Assembly: GCA_027310605.1 (NCBI GenBank)
Contig: DAIDAN010000030.1
Span: 1-7,095, forward strand
DNA from: Candidatus Aenigmatarchaeota archaeon
GTDB taxonomy: Archaea; Aenigmatarchaeota; Aenigmatarchaeia; Aenigmatarchaeales; DAIDAN01
Direction: 5' to 3'
DNA length: 7,095 nt
Shown here: positions 6,096-7,095 of the stretch, piece after piece
Position numbering within the stretch: position 1 is the stretch's first letter
How the letters are laid out: the number at the start of each line of letters is the position of its first letter
The notes under the pieces: model-generated
Databases searched by the model: none
What the model was told of the DNA's origin: nothing
The model's input: only the letters and a program-made list of their open reading frames with translations
Program-made: the position numbers and the translations under genes

Positions 6096-6170
6096 TGCGA
6101 TATTAACTGTATTAAGAAAATCAATACGGAATGAATTTCCATATTCAAGGCTTGCAGAATCTTTTAGCGC

Positions 6171-6208
6171 GATGCTGCTATCAGCGTTTCTTTCCTGATT
6201 CCTTAATG
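6171..6208 (+). repeat. Left copy of an imperfect repeat flanking the tRNA block
   Basis: GATGCTG-CT-ATCAGCG, then after 8 bases CTGATTC and then TTAATG. It matches the sequence at 6692-6730 in the same order and similar spacing. It contains a small hairpin GCTG-CTAT-CAGC. It lies just downstream of tRNA-Thr. Confidence 0.5.
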
Positions 6209-6238
6209 AGTTTTTTGGAGCCCTGGGTGAGAATCGAA

Positions 6239-6303
6239 TTCGCGAGCCAATTTGCCTTTTCTTTTTCCCAAGGGTTTTTCTTTTCGCGAAAAGAAAAAGG
6301 CTT
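6239..6303 (-). other. 65-nt intron in tRNA-Thr, position 53/54 (T stem/T loop)
   Basis: The helix CGTG (6309-6306) pairs with CGCG (6244-6241). The bulges are AGA (6305-6303) and AAT (6240-6238), and the inner helix AGCC/GGCT lies at 6302-6299 and 6248-6245. Cutting after the second base of each bulge restores a perfect T arm. The outer helix is missing, so this is a relaxed BHB motif. The intron body contains a perfect 24-nt inverted repeat (6275-6298; half-site tttttcttttcg). Confidence 0.85.
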
Positions 6304-6328
6304 CTCACGGCCTTTACCTTACCAAGGT

Positions 6329-6343
6329 TTAGCGGATTGTTCT
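6329..6343 (-). other. 15-nt intron in tRNA-Thr, position 28/29 (anticodon stem)
   Basis: The helix AGCG (6349-6346) pairs with CGCT (6334-6331). The two 3-nt bulges are TTA (6345-6343) and AAA (6330-6328), with a GG/CC outer pairing and a minimal inner loop. Cutting after the second base of each bulge releases 15 nt and restores the five-pair anticodon stem. The A-rich boundaries make the exact cut ambiguous by a base. Confidence 0.85.
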
Positions 6344-6383
6344 AACGCTCCACCGGCTGAGCTACCAGGGCACAAGATATTCT

Positions 6384-6475
6384 TGGTGGGCCCGCTGAGA
6401 CCGAACCGCAGGGGGCAAAAAGCTGGAAGTAGGCTTCGCCTACTTCAATCGGTTTACCCCTTCAGACTCACAGTA
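6384..6475 (-). ncRNA. Unassigned structured RNA candidate ending in CCACCA
   Basis: On the minus strand downstream of a TATA box there are two stable hairpins. One is GAAGTAGGC-GAA-GCCTACTTC (6446-6426), 9 perfect pairs. The other is GCCCCCTG ... CAGCGGGC (6416-6390), 7 of 8 pairs, with a loop containing GGTTCGG. The end reads CGGGCCC-A-CCA, like an archaeal tRNA 3' end with A73. However, no matching 5' acceptor (GGGCCCG) exists in the window, and the T arm does not close. It could be a trans-split tRNA 3' part, a tRNA remnant, another small RNA, or simply a structured leader of the tRNA-Thr transcript. I cannot decide from the sequence. Confidence 0.3.
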
Positions 6476-6477
6476 AG

Positions 6478-6484
6478 TTTATAT
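6478..6484 (+). promoter_or_regulatory. TATA box of the plus-strand tRNA gene
   Basis: TTTATAT centres 30 bases before the tRNA 5' end at 6511, so transcription would start a few bases upstream of the mature end. Its reverse complement (ATATAAA) could also serve the minus strand. Confidence 0.5.
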
Positions 6485-6497
6485 TGCAATCCCAACT

Positions 6498-6505
6498 ATT
6501 TAAAC
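6498..6505 (-). promoter_or_regulatory. TATA box of the minus-strand RNA/tRNA-Thr unit
   Basis: The minus strand reads TTTAAATA. Initiation about 26 bases downstream falls near 6475, just before the hairpin-rich RNA candidate. It overlaps the plus-strand tRNA promoter region, making a compact divergent promoter of about 35 bases. Confidence 0.5.
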
Positions 6506-6510
6506 TTTGC

Positions 6511-6623
6511 GCCGCCGTGGCAGAGTGGTAAATGTGCCTGCCTGCGAAGCAGGTGAGACTCACAGTCTCTCGGGGGTTCGAAAGGATTTTCTGTAAATCC
6601 AGAAACTCCCTCCGGCGGCGCCA
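6511..6623 (+). tRNA. Class II, serine-like tRNA with anticodon GCG and a T-loop intron
   Basis: Acceptor arms GCCGCCG (6511-6517) and CGGCGGC (6613-6619) pair perfectly, with G73 and encoded CCA. The anticodon arm CCTGC-CTGCGAA-GCAGG (6537-6553) gives anticodon GCG (6544-6546) with U33 and A37. The variable arm is a 6-bp stem, GAGACT-CAC-AGTCTC, with one unpaired base before C48. This long arm, that single spacer base and G73 are all serine traits. The T arm is GGGGG-TTCGAA ... T-CCCTC once 24 nt (6583-6606) are removed, giving TTCGAAT. Mature length is 86 nt plus CCA. GCG would read the arginine codons CGC/CGU, in conflict with the serine-like body. It is one base away from the serine anticodon GCU. 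Amino-acid identity is therefore open. Confidence 0.85.
6583..6606 (+). other. 24-nt intron in the class II tRNA, position 59/60 (T loop)
   Basis: The full BHB layout is visible. The outer helix is the T stem (6572-6576 with 6608-6612). The central helix is TTCG (6577-6580) with AGAA (6601-6604), three pairs plus a G-A. The bulges are AAA (6581-6583) and ACT (6605-6607), and the inner helix is GGATTT/AAATCC (6584-6589 with 6595-6600). Cutting after the second bulge base on each side restores the consensus T loop TTCGAAT. Confidence 0.88.
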
Positions 6624-6691
6624 CAAATGCGGAAAAAATATTATGACTTGAATTCACAAAATCAACGGCTGTTAAATCTGTTCACAGTATG

Positions 6692-6746
6692 GATGCTGTA
6701 ATCAGCGCAACTGTAAACTGATTCGTAATGTTATCAGCGTTCCTGA
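6692..6746 (+). repeat. Right copy of the flanking repeat, with a third partial copy
   Basis: GATGCTG-TA-ATCAGCG (14 of 16 bases as in the left copy), then CTGATTC (6718-6724) and GTAATG (6725-6730). A further ATCAGCGTT-CCTGA (6733-6746) repeats part of the unit. It lies downstream of the class II tRNA, so the copies bracket both tRNA genes about 520 bp apart. The bases between it and the tRNA (6624-6691) show nothing else. Confidence 0.5.
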
Positions 6747-6751
6747 AAACT

Positions 6752-6803
6752 TGCACGAAAGCTAGGCTTTCGGCATGCCGAAAACGCGGAGCGTTTTCGT
6801 GCA
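6752..6803 (+). other. 52-nt contiguous multi-hairpin element upstream of dcd
   Basis: The layout has no spare bases between helices. An outer stem TGCAC ... GTGCA (6752-6756/6799-6803) encloses hairpin GAAAGC-TAG-GCTTTC (6757-6771), the palindrome GGCATGCC (6772-6779) and hairpin GAAAACGC-GGA-GCGTTTTC (6780-6798). An alternative fold pairs the 16-nt palindrome at 6768-6783, excluding the first layout. It ends 34 bases before the dcd start codon. It could be an mRNA leader structure, a terminator-like element for the tRNA, or a DNA cruciform site. Confidence 0.55.
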
Positions 6804-6837
6804 GATTGATAATGTTTTTCATAATGAGGCGACCAGA

Positions 6838-7095
6838 ATGATTCTCTCCGACCGTGACATAAAAAAATACATTGAGGAGAAGAAGCTCCTGATTGAGCCT
6901 GCGCTTGAGAAGGAACAGCTCCAGCCCGCCTGGATTGATTTGTCGCTCGGCTCGGATTTCCTTACTTTCAAGCGCACGGAGGCTCCGGTAATCGACCCGA
7001 AAAATCCCGCGAACTACACCGAATCGTTCAAGGTCGCGGAGGGCAAGCCGTTCATTCTGCATCCGGGCGAGTTCGTGCTCGGGAATGTGCGCGAG
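6838..7095 (+). CDS. dcd: dCTP deaminase, N-terminal part, cut by window edge
   Basis: The frame is open from the ATG at 6838 to the last base, 86 codons. It begins MILSDRDIKKYIEEKKLLIE and continues LQPAWIDLSLGSDFLTFKR and FILHPGEFVLGNVRE. This is the dCTP deaminase / dUTPase-fold pattern (MILSDRDI ... QPASVDLRLG-eF ... L-PGEF-LG-T-E). The enzyme converts dCTP to dUTP, and in some archaea also hydrolyses dUTP to dUMP, feeding dTMP synthesis. The catalytic glutamate region and C-terminus lie outside the window, so mono- or bifunctionality cannot be judged. The ribosome binding site GAGGCGA (6826-6832) lies 5 bases before the ATG. In this window it has no obvious operon partner; the upstream 200 bases carry the repeat and the hairpin element. 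Confidence 0.93.
   Translation, partial: MILSDRDIKKYIEEKKLLIEPALEKEQLQPAWIDLSLGSDFLTFKRTEAPVIDPKNPANYTESFKVAEGKPFILHPGEFVLGNVRE

Larger units (their letters stand above)
6216..6371 (-). tRNA. tRNA-Thr(GGU) with two introns
   Basis: Read on the minus strand, the acceptor arms GCCCTGG (6371-6365) and CCAGGGC (6226-6220) pair perfectly. U73 and an encoded CCA follow; U73 is typical of archaeal tRNA-Thr. The D arm is GCTC-AGCCGGTG-GAGC. After removal of 15 nt (6343-6329) the anticodon arm becomes TTACC-TTGGTAA-GGTAA with anticodon GGU (6323-6321). After removal of 65 nt (6303-6239) the T arm becomes GTGAG-TTCGATT-CTCAC. The V loop is AGGCC. The 153-nt span to U73 collapses to exactly 73 nt. Both junctions fit BHB geometry. 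It lies 12 bases downstream of the CCACCA of the unassigned RNA candidate and is probably cotranscribed with it. The fold is assigned by hand but is tightly constrained. Confidence 0.9.

Noticed and set aside
6384..6446. H/ACA guide RNA interpretation of the two-hairpin candidate
   Set aside because: No ACA or ANA box follows either hairpin at the required distance, and no kink-turn is visible.
6384..6460. Reading 6460-6384 (minus) as a complete 77-nt tRNA
   Set aside because: The length fits, but GGGGTAA does not pair with CGGGCCC, there is no D arm, and the T arm does not close.
6542..6548. Shifting the anticodon loop to read CGA (serine) in the class II tRNA
   Set aside because: That would put G at position 33 and break the five-pair stem. 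The only register with U33 and a 7-nt loop gives GCG.
6131..6556. Plus-strand frame of 141 codons across the tRNA region
   Set aside because: It is entirely explained by the tRNA-Thr gene on the other strand, the RNA candidate and the class II tRNA.
6682..7062. Minus-strand frame of 126 codons at the right end
   Set aside because: It is antisense to the dCTP deaminase start, whose sequence and ribosome binding site are clear.
1..7095. CRISPR arrays, insertion sequences, rRNA genes
   Set aside because: No regularly spaced repeats, transposase motifs or rRNA segments were seen on either strand.

Overview
The window is archaeal. It encodes archaeal-type ribosomal proteins (L1, L10/P0, the start of L12/P1, L40e), an AK6/Fap7-type kinase and several small zinc-ribbon proteins. 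Promoters are TATA boxes about 25-30 bases upstream, some of them feeding leaderless messages. Ribosome binding sites are of the GGTGAT type. The tRNA genes carry tiny introns with bulge-helix-bulge (BHB) splice motifs at non-canonical positions. Such introns are best known from Thermoproteales and from ARMAN-type DPANN archaea, which have a broad-specificity splicing endonuclease. A Micrarchaeota-like DPANN genome is my best guess, but it is an inference.

Left part, minus strand (3070 down to 1). The usual archaeal L1-L10-L12 order is kept, but three non-ribosomal genes sit between L1 and L10. These are a 49-residue small protein, a nucleoside 2-deoxyribosyltransferase-like protein with a TTG start, and an AT-rich protein with four CxxC pairs. 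L10 lacks the usual acidic C-terminal tail. L1, L10 and L12 each have their own TATA box, and the L1 leader folds into two hairpins just before the ribosome binding site.

Middle, plus strand (3117-6095). A leaderless gene encodes an N-terminal zinc finger joined to a JAMM/MPN-like domain. It is followed by a two-helix membrane protein with a bacterial-PH-type domain, an AK6/Fap7 kinase, ribosomal protein L40e and a leaderless 88-residue zinc-ribbon protein. The kinase, L40e and probably the zinc-ribbon protein point to ribosome assembly and translation.

Right part (6096-7095). A minus-strand tRNA-Thr(GGU) is interrupted twice, by 15 nt inside the anticodon stem and 65 nt at the T-stem/T-loop border. 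Upstream of it is an unassigned two-hairpin RNA candidate ending in CCACCA. Divergent TATA boxes separate this from a plus-strand class II tRNA. That tRNA has a 24-nt T-loop intron, and its serine-like body carries an arginine-type GCG anticodon. Similar ~40-bp sequences flank the tRNA block on both sides. Beyond it, a compact 52-nt multi-hairpin element precedes the start of a dCTP deaminase gene that runs off the window.
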